Assembly (NCBI GenBank): GCA_905221605.1
Contig: CAJNDS010000487.1
Coordinates: forward strand, 71,304 to 128,340
Length of the DNA stretch: 57,037 bases
From: Symbiodinium natans
Taxonomy: Eukaryota > Sar > Dinophyceae > Suessiales > Symbiodiniaceae
Reading direction: 5' to 3'
Within the stretch, counting starts at the first letter, position 1. Every line of letters begins with the position of its first letter. A program made the translations under genes and the position numbers. This document shows, in pieces, positions 49,663-57,037 of this stretch. Under the pieces are notes generated by a model. It searched no databases, was not told the DNA's origin, and was given only the letters and a program-made list of their open reading frames with translations.

Positions 49663-49704
49663 TTTAGGGTTTAGGGTTTAGGGTTTAGGGTTTAGGGTTT
49701 AGGG
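49663..49704 (-). repeat. Interstitial telomere array (TTTAGGG)6
   Basis: Six perfect units lying between the two copies of the duplicated coiled-coil segment. Confidence 0.95.
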
Positions 49705-49771
49705 TTCAGCAGGTTGACCGCATGCAGTTCTGCGAGTTGACGTCAGACCCAGGTATGAAGGCTCATGTCAA

Positions 49772-49873
49772 CGACTGCAACGGGCCGAGACTCAAAACAA
49801 TGAGCTGACGGTGCTGGTGGCAGCCCTGCAGCAGCAGCCCCTTGGATCCAAAGCAGAGGCAGCAGTCTTGTAA
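49772..49873 (+). CDS. Coiled-coil exon, copy B1
   Basis: The frame reads RLQRAETQNNELTVLVAALQ, then QQPLGSKAEAAVL and TAA. It aligns to copy A1 (ETANNKLTDLVAKLEQEP) at DNA and protein level. Confidence 0.55.
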   Translation, partial: RLQRAETQNNELTVLVAALQQQPLGSKAEAAVL

Positions 49874-50233
49874 TATCTTTTTGTCTCCATCCCCTTTCCA
49901 TCGCCTTTTCAAGCTCATGGTTTCGTAGGGAACGTCTCCGTTTTTCGCAGTGCGCCTGTATGAAGAGTAGTCCCAGAACTGGTAAGTGACTGCACATGCA
50001 TTTAGCCTGTCTCCTTGCCCAAGAATCAGAAGCCTCATAGGTGTATGGTTCTCATCGCGATTCTGCAGTGCCAAGTTTGGTACGGCAGGGGATCACGTGT
50101 TTGTGCAAGTTGCCCAAGGCCTAAGAATTGGCCCTTCCGAGCATAAGAGTAGCCCTGTAAGGGCACATGTCTTGGTTCGAAGATTTGTGTAGTCCCGTGG
50201 CCATCCGCAGCCCCGGCACGGTGATTTTGCAGC

Positions 50234-50400
50234 TGGCCCGGCCTTGTACCAGCTGAGGCTTGGCCAGAAAGATGACGAGCTCCTTGGCATCCCTGATGTC
50301 CCAGCCTGTACAGAAGAACTCGCCACACATTCCCCAAGTTCGATGGCATTTTGGGGTGTTTACAGCACGAAGTGCAGATGCCGTGCCTCAAGATCATGGG
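50234..50400 (+). CDS. Copy B2, decayed
   Basis: DNA from 50234 to about 50390 matches 49396-49550 closely (both contain GAGGCTTGGCCAGAAAGATG). The protein LRLGQKDDELLGIPDVPACT is kept, but the following frame differs by small indels, so B2 may be drifting. Confidence 0.45.
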
Positions 50401-50450
50401 GGAAGTCCTGCCATGTACTCGTTGACTTGTATGACACTTCCGGAATGGTG

Positions 50451-50592
50451 CCTCAGGCTGCAGAAGCTTACCGAGCAAATGGCTCACGAGCTGCAGCTGG
50501 CGAAGGATGCGAAAGAGCGCATGGAGAGCGAGCATCCGTTCCTCGCGAAGCACTTGACAAAGCACCACCTAGTAAGAAAGTGCCGGTCATGA
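50451..50592 (+). CDS. Coiled-coil terminal exon
   Basis: The frame reads LRLQKLTEQMAHELQLAKDA, then KERMESEHPFLAKHLTKHHL and VRKCRS, TGA. Clear heptad pattern. Likely 3' end of the gene. Confidence 0.5.
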
Positions 50593-51501
50593 GCACACCA
50601 TGTGCTGGCCAGCGCTACAAAGCAAACATGTAATGCAAGACAAGCCTGGGCACAAAACGGCACGAGCCGAATGCCACACAGAACGCTTAATGAGGTCTAC
50701 ATCTCGCAAGCTCAAGCAAACCCGCAGAGCAAGCCTAGTACTCTTCTGATGATTCACAATAAGCAACAAGAAAAGATAAACTGGCACTGCATTGCACGAT
50801 GCACAAGCCACAAACAAAGCACGAAGAAACTACATGCCCGTCGACCGCAACCCCGAAGTCAAGAGAACAAATACATTCGCGTGCGAACATGGAGGGGGCT
50901 CAAGTAGTTTTGCACCTGAAGCGTATGTGCCCGATACGGGGGGGGAGGGGGGTTGTACCCTTCTCCCCCCTTTCTCCCCAGTAAAACCCTTCAGGGTCTC
51001 GCTCCCGGCAGCGCGGAAGAGGATGAGCAGCACGTTTGTGTGCCTGTTCTCGTTTTCGTGGGAATATCTCAGGTTGTGGAAGCAAGCGCCAACCCATGCA
51101 GACACTGCAACCCCACAGTTGCAAGAGAAGCTTCTCGGCTGAGCCAGTTGTGCCTCTCTGTGTGTGATGTGAGAATGATCACTGAATAGAGCACACTGCA
51201 ATACGCACCTGTGTGTGTGTGTGTGCGGCTGAGGCTGGAGGAAGCGACTTCGCCCAGCCAGGCCAAGACAGCAAAAGAGAGAGCGGGAAGGGCAATTGCT
51301 CAAAGAGGAAGAAGAAAACGAAGAGGAATAGGAATAAGACGAGCGAGCAGGACACGGTCAACATCCGATTAGGTGTGGATGTTTGATGTACATATCTTCG
51401 TTTGCTATAACACGCTGCAAGAACATGCGAAGACATGAGGACGTACTGCGTATCTGCATTCGGGTTCTTGGCTCTTATCAGATCTCACATCTTACGAGCA
51501 A
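50593..51501. other. No firm gene; GT microsatellite at 51211-51225
   Basis: A TGTGTGTGTGTGTGTG tract, GA-rich sequence (51290-51350) and a G-rich run (50939-50951). Overlapping short frames only. Confidence 0.4.
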
Positions 51502-51613
51502 ATGCACGCGCACGCACGATTCATCCTCTCCTTCCTCGTCATCTTTCTCCCCATCATCCTCCTCGTTTCTTTTTCCTGCTCTTATTGCATCATCTTAAAG
51601 ACCCACGCAGTAG
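51502..51613 (+). CDS. Possible start with membrane helix
   Basis: The ATG frame reads MHAHARFILSFLVIFLPIIL, then LVSFSCSYCIILKTHA. The DNA is CTC/TTC-rich, so the hydrophobicity may come from base composition, but a helix-coding exon just downstream makes a small membrane gene plausible. Confidence 0.3.
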
Positions 51614-51856
51614 CATGGCGAGTGGCAGCAAACTGTTGTCGTAAGAACAACACGCAGAGTAGCAACCGCAATCATTGTAGTTGCGATGATAGCAGCAATA
51701 ATTGTAATCGTGGTGGCCATGGGCACAACAGTTGCGACAGTACAGAAAGTAAGAGAACAACAGGAAGCTGATTCAGTGCCTTATGCGGTTGAGGTTTCGT
51801 CTGGTGCCTTTTCCCCTTTGTTTACCTCCCACCTGTGTTTGGGCTCTCTCGACTAA
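51614..51856 (+). CDS. Single-pass membrane protein exon
   Basis: A frame with no ATG reads TVVVRTTRRVATAIIVVAMI, AAIIVIVVVAMGTTVATVQK, VREQQEADSVPYAVEVSSGA and ends CLGSLD, TAA at 51854-51856. Basic residues, then about 23 Ile/Val/Ala residues, then a charged tail: a clear transmembrane helix with Arg on one side. The DNA is not a simple repeat, so the helix looks real. Likely acceptor AGTGGCAG at 51628. Confidence 0.5.
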   Translation, partial: HGEWQQTVVVRTTRRVATAIIVVAMIAAIIVIVVAMGTTVATVQKVREQQEADSVPYAVEVSSGAFSPLFTSHLCLGSLD

Positions 51857-51875
51857 GCAAGCTTTCGAAATTAAC

Positions 51876-52145
51876 GACAGTCACGAGGATGGCACCACCC
51901 CCGGGCCTAATCCTTGTGATTGTCTGCACTTTTGAGCCGTGAACATCAAAACAGGCTTCAAAAGTGACGACAGTCACGAGGATGCCTCATTCTCGTGACT
52001 GTCAGCGCTTTTTGAGTAACCATAGTTAAAGAGCCACAGGAGTCACGAGGATGGCGCCACCCAGGCGCCTCATCCTCGTAATCGTCTGCACCTTTGAGCC
52101 GTGAACAGCGAAACAGGCTTCAAAAGTGACGACAGTCACGAGGAT
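51876..52145. repeat. Hairpin array in a 162 bp tandem duplication
   Basis: Three inverted repeats built on GACAGTCACGAGGAT: 51876-51924 (15 bp stem, two G:T-type changes), 51969-52003 (perfect 12 bp stem, 11-base loop) and 52041-52083 (stem with GGCGCC/GGCGCC tip). The segment 51881-51983 repeats at 52043-52145 with a 162 bp offset. The last copy keeps only the left arm. Confidence 0.85.
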
Positions 52146-52411
52146 CGCAAAACGCACGAGACCCGCAAACTTCCCAACCCCTGGAACCCCAACTCGTGAG
52201 TCCTTGTGCTGCACATTCGGGAGAAAGCGCTCACGAAGGGCTCTCCTTCATGGGAAGAATCACTACCCAAATAAACCCCGACTCCCGGCAAGCCAGGAGG
52301 CGGTCACTGGGGCACAAAGTCAACCCGAAAGACTTACTGCTTCCTGTGTTGGTCTGAGTCTGGGCTGTTTCCGATATTGCTTCCTGAATTTGGCCGCGCC
52401 ATTGGACGTAC

Positions 52412-52660
52412 ATGAAGATATATTCTGCATCATGTGCTATCGAAAATGATGAAGATGCCATGGCTTTGAATCTGCAGGACTTCAGCGCCCTGGGTTCATC
52501 GCTCACTTGGCTCCTCGGCTTTCTAAACGCAAGCGCTAAGTCTGCAAGAGCCCCATGGCTTGTTGACGCGGCGCTTAAAGCTTCGAGGTCTTCTCTGCTG
52601 GACATTTTTCAGGCGTCTCGGCTGAAAGATGTTGGAAGGCATCGTGCACAAAAACGTTGA
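52412..52660 (+). CDS. Probable exon
   Basis: The frame contains DFSALGSSLTWLLGFLNASA, then KSARAPWLVDAALKASRSSL and LDIFQ, between an AG (CTGCAG, 52480) and possible downstream borders. A 124-codon antisense frame (52231-52605) also looks reasonable (DLALAFRKPRSQVSDEPRAL), so strand is not certain. Confidence 0.4.
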   Translation: MKIYSASCAIENDEDAMALNLQDFSALGSSLTWLLGFLNASAKSARAPWLVDAALKASRSSLLDIFQASRLKDVGRHRAQKR

Positions 52661-52669
52661 TTTCTTCAG

Positions 52670-52879
52670 CGTGCTGCGGAGCGATGGCTGCAAATACAGG
52701 TTCCTGAGACACTATGTTGGGGCAGTTGGGCCCTGGCAGACAGGGCCAAAGAGCCCGAGGCCAGACTTGCAGCTTCTGACTTTGCTGATGGGACTTTGGA
52801 CGCGGCTGGCAAGGTGGTAGGCCACACGGAGGGCCAGGGCAGCACTGCGGAGGCTGGCATGCGCTCTGAATGGTTATAG
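52670..52879 (+). CDS. Exon (AERWLQIQVPETL)
   Basis: After GTTGATTTCTTCAG the frame reads RAAERWLQIQVPETLCWGSW, ALADRAKEPEARLAASDFAD, GTLDAAGKVVGHTEGQGSTA and EAGMRSEWL, TAG at 52877. Strong composition; a GT at 52816 could shorten it. Unrecognised. Confidence 0.55.
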   Translation, partial: RAAERWLQIQVPETLCWGSWALADRAKEPEARLAASDFADGTLDAAGKVVGHTEGQGSTAEAGMRSEWL

Positions 52880-52914
52880 GGTGAGCCACGACCTGCTATG
52901 CTGGACAGGTACTG

Positions 52915-53109
52915 ACGGCGCACACGTCGAGATCTGAGGAAGCTACTTGAGATGCGTTTGCTATCCCGCTTGTTCCGCATGTTCAAAGGTGCCCGGCCGC
53001 CGTTGATGAGATGGGATCTTCTGCGCGACTTGAGTGGGCGCACCTTTGCCGGCAATGTCAACCAGAAAGCCAAAGCTGGAAACCAAAAGGGCGCAGGCGC
53101 CTGGCAGCA
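52915..53109 (+). CDS. Basic exon with doubled donor
   Basis: After ATGCTGGACAG the frame includes RRDLRKLLEMRLLSRLFRMF, KGARPPLMRWDLLRDLSGRT and FAGNVNQKAKAGNQKGAGAW, ending CA|GTAAGTAC. The same GTAAGTAC recurs 12 bp on. In phase with the next exon. Confidence 0.6.
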
Positions 53110-53150
53110 GTAAGTACCGCAGTAAGTACACATAGGGACCAGAAGCCCAG

Positions 53151-53265
53151 GCCTCTACAAACGGTTCGCGAGAGGGGAGATGCCGCCAGAGAGCGTTCTT
53201 TTGTAAGCGCCCTCCACACGGAACGTTGTTTAAGGTTTTTCGTGGGAGAACTTCTCCATGCTTGA
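53151..53265 (+). CDS. Exon in phase with the previous one
   Basis: After GAAGCCCAG one base completes the split Gln codon and the frame reads PLQTVRERGDAARERSFVSA, then LHTERCLRFFVGELLHA, TGA at 53263. A GTAAGC donor at 53213 may end it sooner, after RERSF. Confidence 0.5.
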
Positions 53266-53280
53266 ACATGCGCTCGGCAC

Positions 53281-53440
53281 GTGCCTTTTCGAGTGCTTGC
53301 TGCTTATGAGGCACCTGAAAATGGAAATGGAGGTCTTGAGGTTCTTGCGCGCTCGCAACTCAGCCAGGGCGAAGAGCAAGCTGTTGCTCCTCTCGATGTC
53401 CAAGCCACCAACTGCCACGAACATCCCTGTCCATCTGTGA
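53281..53440 (+). CDS. Candidate exon
   Basis: The frame reads VLAAYEAPENGNGGLEVLAR, then SQLSQGEEQAVAPLDVQATN and CHEHPCPSVI. Good composition. Its junction to the next piece (different frame) is unresolved. Confidence 0.45.
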
Positions 53441-53648
53441 TTTTGAGGTTCGCGAGATATGCAGGCTCCGTGCAACCTCGCGTACTTTTGTGGATCCCAA
53501 GGAGTTCACGGGAAAGTTTGCCCAAGTTTGCCCCATTTTTGTGCTTCCATGTTGTTTCACAGTTCGCCAGGACATGGTGGCACATTTCAAGGTCATTGCG
53601 GATTTTACAACGCAGCTTCGAACAAATTTTTGGTTAGGCGGAACCGGT
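53441..53648 (+). CDS. Exon (FVDPKEFTGKFAQ)
   Basis: The frame reads EVREICRLRATSRTFVDPKE, FTGKFAQVCPIFVLPCCFTV, RQDMVAHFKVIADFTTQLRT, NFWLGGTG. A strong soluble-domain pattern. A GT at 53649 ends it in phase 0, leaving an intron of only 38 bp before the next exon. Confidence 0.5.
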
Positions 53649-53686
53649 GTGGATGACTGTGCCTGCGAAAGCCGTGGCAGTAACAG

Positions 53687-53936
53687 AATAAGTATGTGTT
53701 CATGGAAAGTGTTCGGAGCACCATGTACCGATCTCGAATCTCACCGAATCTTTATCCATGCATCTTCTACTTCGACTCGCAGCAGCTGAGGAAGGATGCC
53801 CTCTTGGCCCACATGGCGGCGCTACATCAGCAAGTTGGGCCCGGCATGGTGGGACTTCGTGACAACCCAGTCTTGAGAAGTCTCCATCTGGATGAGCTCA
53901 TGCTCCAGCGACGAGACTGCTGCATGGTTGCAGAGG
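53687..53936 (+). CDS. Exon before a GC-AG intron
   Basis: After GGCAGTAACAG the frame reads NKYVFMESVRSTMYRSRISP, NLYPCIFYFDSQQLRKDALL, AHMAALHQQVGPGMVGLRDN, PVLRSLHLDELMLQRRDCCM, VAE plus one base. The donor is GC (GCGTTG). Confidence 0.65.
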
Positions 53937-54010
53937 GCGTTGCATGTTAGAAGCTCGGATTGATAGCTTGCTGAAGCGGGATTCTCACCTTTTTTCACCC
54001 ACTTGCCAAG

Positions 54011-54222
54011 GTTTCCGATGTCTCGTTGACCAGAGCGACGTGTGGTTCAAGCATGCTCCATTGTTGATGCTGGACATGGTGCGGAGTATGGTTGCCCATG
54101 CACACAGAGATCCTTGCGATCGTTTCTATCTGCAAACGACCTCAGTCGCAAGGGTCGCCTTGAAGGAACTGTTGGTGGACTCCTCGGGGTTTTCCGACTG
54201 GCTGGCGTTGCAAAGCTCCTGA
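54011..54222 (+). CDS. Terminal exon of the same gene
   Basis: A pyrimidine-rich acceptor (CACCTTTTTTCACCCACTTGCCAAG) completes the split Gly codon and reads FRCLVDQSDVWFKHAPLLML, DMVRSMVAHAHRDPCDRFYL, QTTSVARVALKELLVDSSGF and SDWLALQSS, TGA at 54220. The intron 53937-54010 is 74 bp GC-AG. The gene spans at least 52.9-54.2 kb. No family is recognised; the residues suggest a folded intracellular protein. Confidence 0.65.
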
Positions 54223-54586
54223 AAGCTCCGGTCAAACATGATGCTTTTCAGCACATGCCACGCCGTCAAAAAGGACCGCAGTTGCATGTTCAGTCGTGTG
54301 CACTGTGTGGATGCCAGCCACGAATGCAGCCATTTGGGCAAAGAGGGAGGACGTTTGCAGTGTTGCTATGAGCACGGGCCTTGACACATGCTGCCACACA
54401 TGTCTTGTGGATGCCATCCGTTTTGGTAGGTCCTACACATGATGACAACGCTGTCACATGGCGCACACAGGCCTTGCATGACGCCCTGATTGCGAACGGA
54501 GCATGCGCAGCATTTCTCTTCCTAGGCAGCCCTGCAGTTGGTTCCTCAAGTGCCACACGTGCATTCTTGTTCAAAGTTTGAAACCC
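54223..54586. other. No firm gene
   Basis: Possible 3' flank. A 66-codon + frame (54381-54581, QALHDALIANGACAAFLFLG) is the only notable one. Confidence 0.35.
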
Positions 54587-54648
54587 ATGGCGCTCCGTCT
54601 TCTTCTTGCTCTAGGGTCCCTGGCCCTGACTTCAGGCAGGGCATACCG
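54587..54648 (+). CDS. Start exon with signal peptide
   Basis: The ATG opens MALRLLLALGSLALTSGRAY: a short basic start, Leu-rich core and small residues, a classic secretory signal. A GC near GGCATACC could be the donor. Beyond it the DNA turns into GGGTCC-like degenerate repeats (54660-54760). Confidence 0.45.
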
Positions 54649-54659
54649 TGGCACACGGG

Positions 54660-56265
54660 CCGGGCATAATACGTATCCGCGTCCCGCATCCGGGTCCTGG
54701 GTCCCGTGTCGCGGGTCCTGTGTCCTTAGCCCGCGTCATCTTCAGGGTTGAGGGTTCGTCAGCCATCATCTGCCTTGAGGCTGTAGGGTTTGCCAGCCAG
54801 CATTTAGGCCTCAGGGCTTGCCAGACATCATCTTCGCTTAATGTTTCTGTGAAACGCTGGAAATCAAGAAAGAAAGATGACAAACACAGAAATCGCAAAC
54901 ATCCTCACAGATTATCGAAGAATCGAATCTAAAGGAGGGCGATTTTTTAGGGTTTTTTGGGTCTCCAGGTTTTTGTTTTTTTTTTTGGGTGGTTGGGGGG
55001 GGGGGGGGGGTTCCTGCCTTCGGGTCTCTTGGCCCTGCTGGATAGCTTCTTGGCCTTCCGGCTTCCCGGCGTCCCGGCATCTCGGGCTTGGGCTTCCCGG
55101 CTTATTGGCTTGTCGGCTTCTTGGTTTTCTGCCTTGTGGTCTCTCTACCAATAGTACTGTTACCAGCAGTCGAGTTTTTTGTGGATATTCATTCTTATGA
55201 TTATTTAATGGCTACCGCCAGTGCCGCCGACCCCACCCCACGCCATTTTAGGGTGCCTCAGGGCTTAGGGAGTTTCTTGGGTGGCTTCGGCTTGGGCAGC
55301 TTGGGGTAGTTGGAGGATTTGGGCGCCCTTTGCAGGGATGACGCTATGAGGGTTTAGGGTTTAGGGCTAGTTCGCAGTCTTTTGGGAGAGGGGGGGGCCT
55401 TCACACTGGTGGCGGGCGGTGCGGGTGGCGGCTCGTCAGCGTGGGTGGCTCAGGGGGCGGGTGGCTTGGGGCGGTCTTGGTGGTTCCGGTCATGTGGGTG
55501 GTTGGGGTGATGTGGGGTTCGGGTGGTGTGGGTGTTTGGCGGCGTGGCTTCGTTCATGTACAGACTGTACAGCCTCAGAGTGTCCTACTGTGCATACCTA
55601 GGCTGGGCACTCTGATAGGATTCCTGACCCTTGAGGCGGCTGCGGGCAAGTGAGCGAGGAAAGAAAAATAAAAATTTGTTAAGTTTACCTGTAACTCCGT
55701 ATCAGTTTTGTGGGGCCCCTGCAGGGTCCCAGGAAGGGACCAAGCAGGGCAGCCCCCCCAACTAGAAAAACCTAGATGAATTTAGAATCTGTCCCCATGT
55801 GCTTGCATAAAGGCCCACGGGAGGGGGACCCAAGGACCCCCCGGGGCAACCGGCACCCCGAAAACCAACGCGGATCCTGCAAAAACAGGGCGACCGACCC
55901 AAGGACCGGCGGAGGGTGGGAGAAGCGGGCGACCGACCCAAAGACCGGCGGAGGAGGAAGGTTAAAACTTGCGTTTTGCGTTGTTCTATACGTCCTGTTG
56001 AGTCGGGCCTTTTTTGCTTTGTTCTAAGCGTCAAAGTGGGCAGATTCCAAATTCCACCGAATCCCGGTGCCCTATGCTCCCTAAGTAGGCCCCCCATGGC
56101 TCAAATCCTTCGGCTAATCCAGGGCATTTAGCCTTGCGAGCAGCGCAACGGCAAAGTTTGGATTGCGAGCCAGGGGTCGGTCAGAAGAGCGTTTGCAAGC
56201 GAGGCTTCAAACGGCGCGCGAGGTTCACGAAGCGGGTTGGTTGGGGTCACACGCCCGACATGAGG
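54660..56265. repeat. Repeat-rich, no supported gene
   Basis: Contains GGGTCC/TCCCGC degenerate units (54665-54735), a T run and G run (54970-55008), CTTGGC/CTTCCGG simple sequence (55020-55130), TTTAGGG remnant (55349-55368), and a direct repeat GGGCGACCGACCCAAGGACC (55888-55915 and 55927-55954, one mismatch over 28 bp). Confidence 0.55.
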
Positions 56266-57037
56266 AACACCTCAAAAACATAGGCAAACGATGGAGCAAA
56301 GACAACAGAAACGAAGAAGCACGCAAAGAACAATGAAATCAGAAATACAAGCAAAATAGGTCACGGAGTTTCTCTCCTACTCAGGCAGAACAAATTAAAA
56401 GGAGAACAGCTCAAAAACATAGGCAAATGCTATGCCAAAAAACACGAACAAGCATGCAAACAGCAATGCAAACGGAAATAAAAGCAACGTAGGTGACGGA
56501 GTTCTTTCTCCCACCCAGGCATAGGACAAAAGAAGAACACCTCAAAAACACAGGCAAATGCTTGATCAAAACCCAGAGAAACGACAAAGGACGCAAAGAA
56601 TGAAAACGGAAATAAAACCAAGGTAGCGGACGGAGTTCTTCCTCCTGCCCAGGCGTAGGAGAAAAGAGGAACACCTCAAAAAAAGAGGCAAATGCTGGAT
56701 CAAAAGCAACACAAACGCAGAAGGAGGCAAAGAGCAATGAAATCAGAAAGAAATACAAGCAAAATAGGTCACGGAGTTTCTCTCCTACTCAGGCAGAACA
56801 AATTACAAGGAGAACAGCTCAAAAACACAGGCAAATGCTACGCCAAAAAAACACGAACAAGCATGCAAACAGCAATGCAAACGGAAATAAAAGCAACGTA
56901 GGTGACGGAGTTCTATCTCCCGCCCAGGCATAGGACAAAAGAAGAACACCTCAAAAACACAGGCAAATGCTTGATCAAAACCCAGAGAAACGACAAAGGA
57001 CGCAAAGAACAATGAAAACGGAAATAAAACCAAGGTA
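56266..57037. repeat. Satellite array with higher-order structure
   Basis: Monomers begin AACACCTCAAAAACA or AACAGCTCAAAAACA at 56266, 56405, 56536, 56670, 56813 and 56945 (lengths 139, 131, 134, 143, 132, then cut). Monomers 1/4, 2/5 and 3/6 resemble each other far more than neighbours, giving a three-monomer period of 404-409 bp. The array runs off the window. Long - strand frames (for example 56803-57033) are explained by the repeat. Confidence 0.9.

Noticed and set aside
52666-53133. 155-codon - ORF
   Set aside because: Shadow of the + exons at 52670 and 52915, which have acceptors, donors and matching phase.
56411-57033. - strand hydrophobic ORFs in the terminal array
   Set aside because: They repeat with the satellite monomers and have no start or end signals of their own.
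1-57037. CRISPR arrays, phage, bacterial operons, tRNA or rRNA genes
   Set aside because: No spaced direct repeats of CRISPR type, no ribosome-binding-site/ORF pattern and no recognisable RNA gene core seen by eye; a covariance-model scan would be needed to exclude small RNA genes.

Overview
The window looks like nuclear DNA of a dinoflagellate (inference; the species is not determinable by eye). Supporting signs: (i) at least twelve interstitial arrays of the plant/alveolate telomere motif TTTAGGG/CCCTAAA, in both orientations; (ii) no long ORFs, but many short open stretches that join in phase only through introns with GT-AG or the dinoflagellate-typical GC-AG borders, usually with a G at the exon edge; (iii) almost every convincing exon lies on the + strand, the one-directional gene order usual in dinoflagellates; (iv) abundant tandem repeats, homopolymer G/C runs and LRR/ankyrin/coiled-coil fragments. 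I see no bacterial operon, phage, CRISPR array, tRNA, rRNA or intact transposase.

Layout. 0-7 kb: unassigned exons, then the C-terminal exons of a pepsin-like aspartic protease (2416-2715, one GC-AG intron), a small acidic two-exon gene (4439-4695), a 56-71 bp minisatellite (4.87-5.24 kb) and one start exon on the - strand (6291-6345). 7-10.4 kb: telomere-like arrays, a 42/43 bp GC-rich minisatellite and little coding evidence. 10.4-12.1 kb: an acidic, coiled-coil gene. 12.7-17 kb: scattered exons, including a long non-ATG exon (15777-16080) that runs into a telomere array and a hydrophobic exon (16683-16870). 17.3-28.4 kb: the best multi-exon gene, a leucine-rich-repeat protein whose LRR exons are joined by phase-consistent introns and followed by further conserved-looking segments on the same strand. 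28.7-37.1 kb: many short + strand exons, a 12-mer repeat and a perfect 13-copy CCCTAAA array. 37.8-40.7 kb: an ankyrin-type gene with a possible BTB-like piece. 41-46 kb: isolated exons and AT-rich or poly-G/C islands. 46.2-48.6 kb: a signal-peptide start and an unrecognised gene with a clean two-exon 3' end (48182-48623). 49.1-50.6 kb: a coiled-coil segment partly duplicated in tandem around a telomere array. 51.5-52.15 kb: a membrane-helix gene fragment, then a 162 bp tandem duplication made of hairpins. 52.4-54.2 kb: a dense set of + strand exons of an unrecognised gene with GT-AG and GC-AG introns. 54.6 kb: a signal-peptide start. 56.27 kb to the window end: a satellite array of ~131-143 bp monomers with a three-monomer higher-order period of ~404-409 bp.

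No pathway can be reconstructed. Most exons carry no recognisable domain, so their names describe what is visible. Exon edges rest on splice dinucleotides and reading phase only; RNA data would be needed to fix them.
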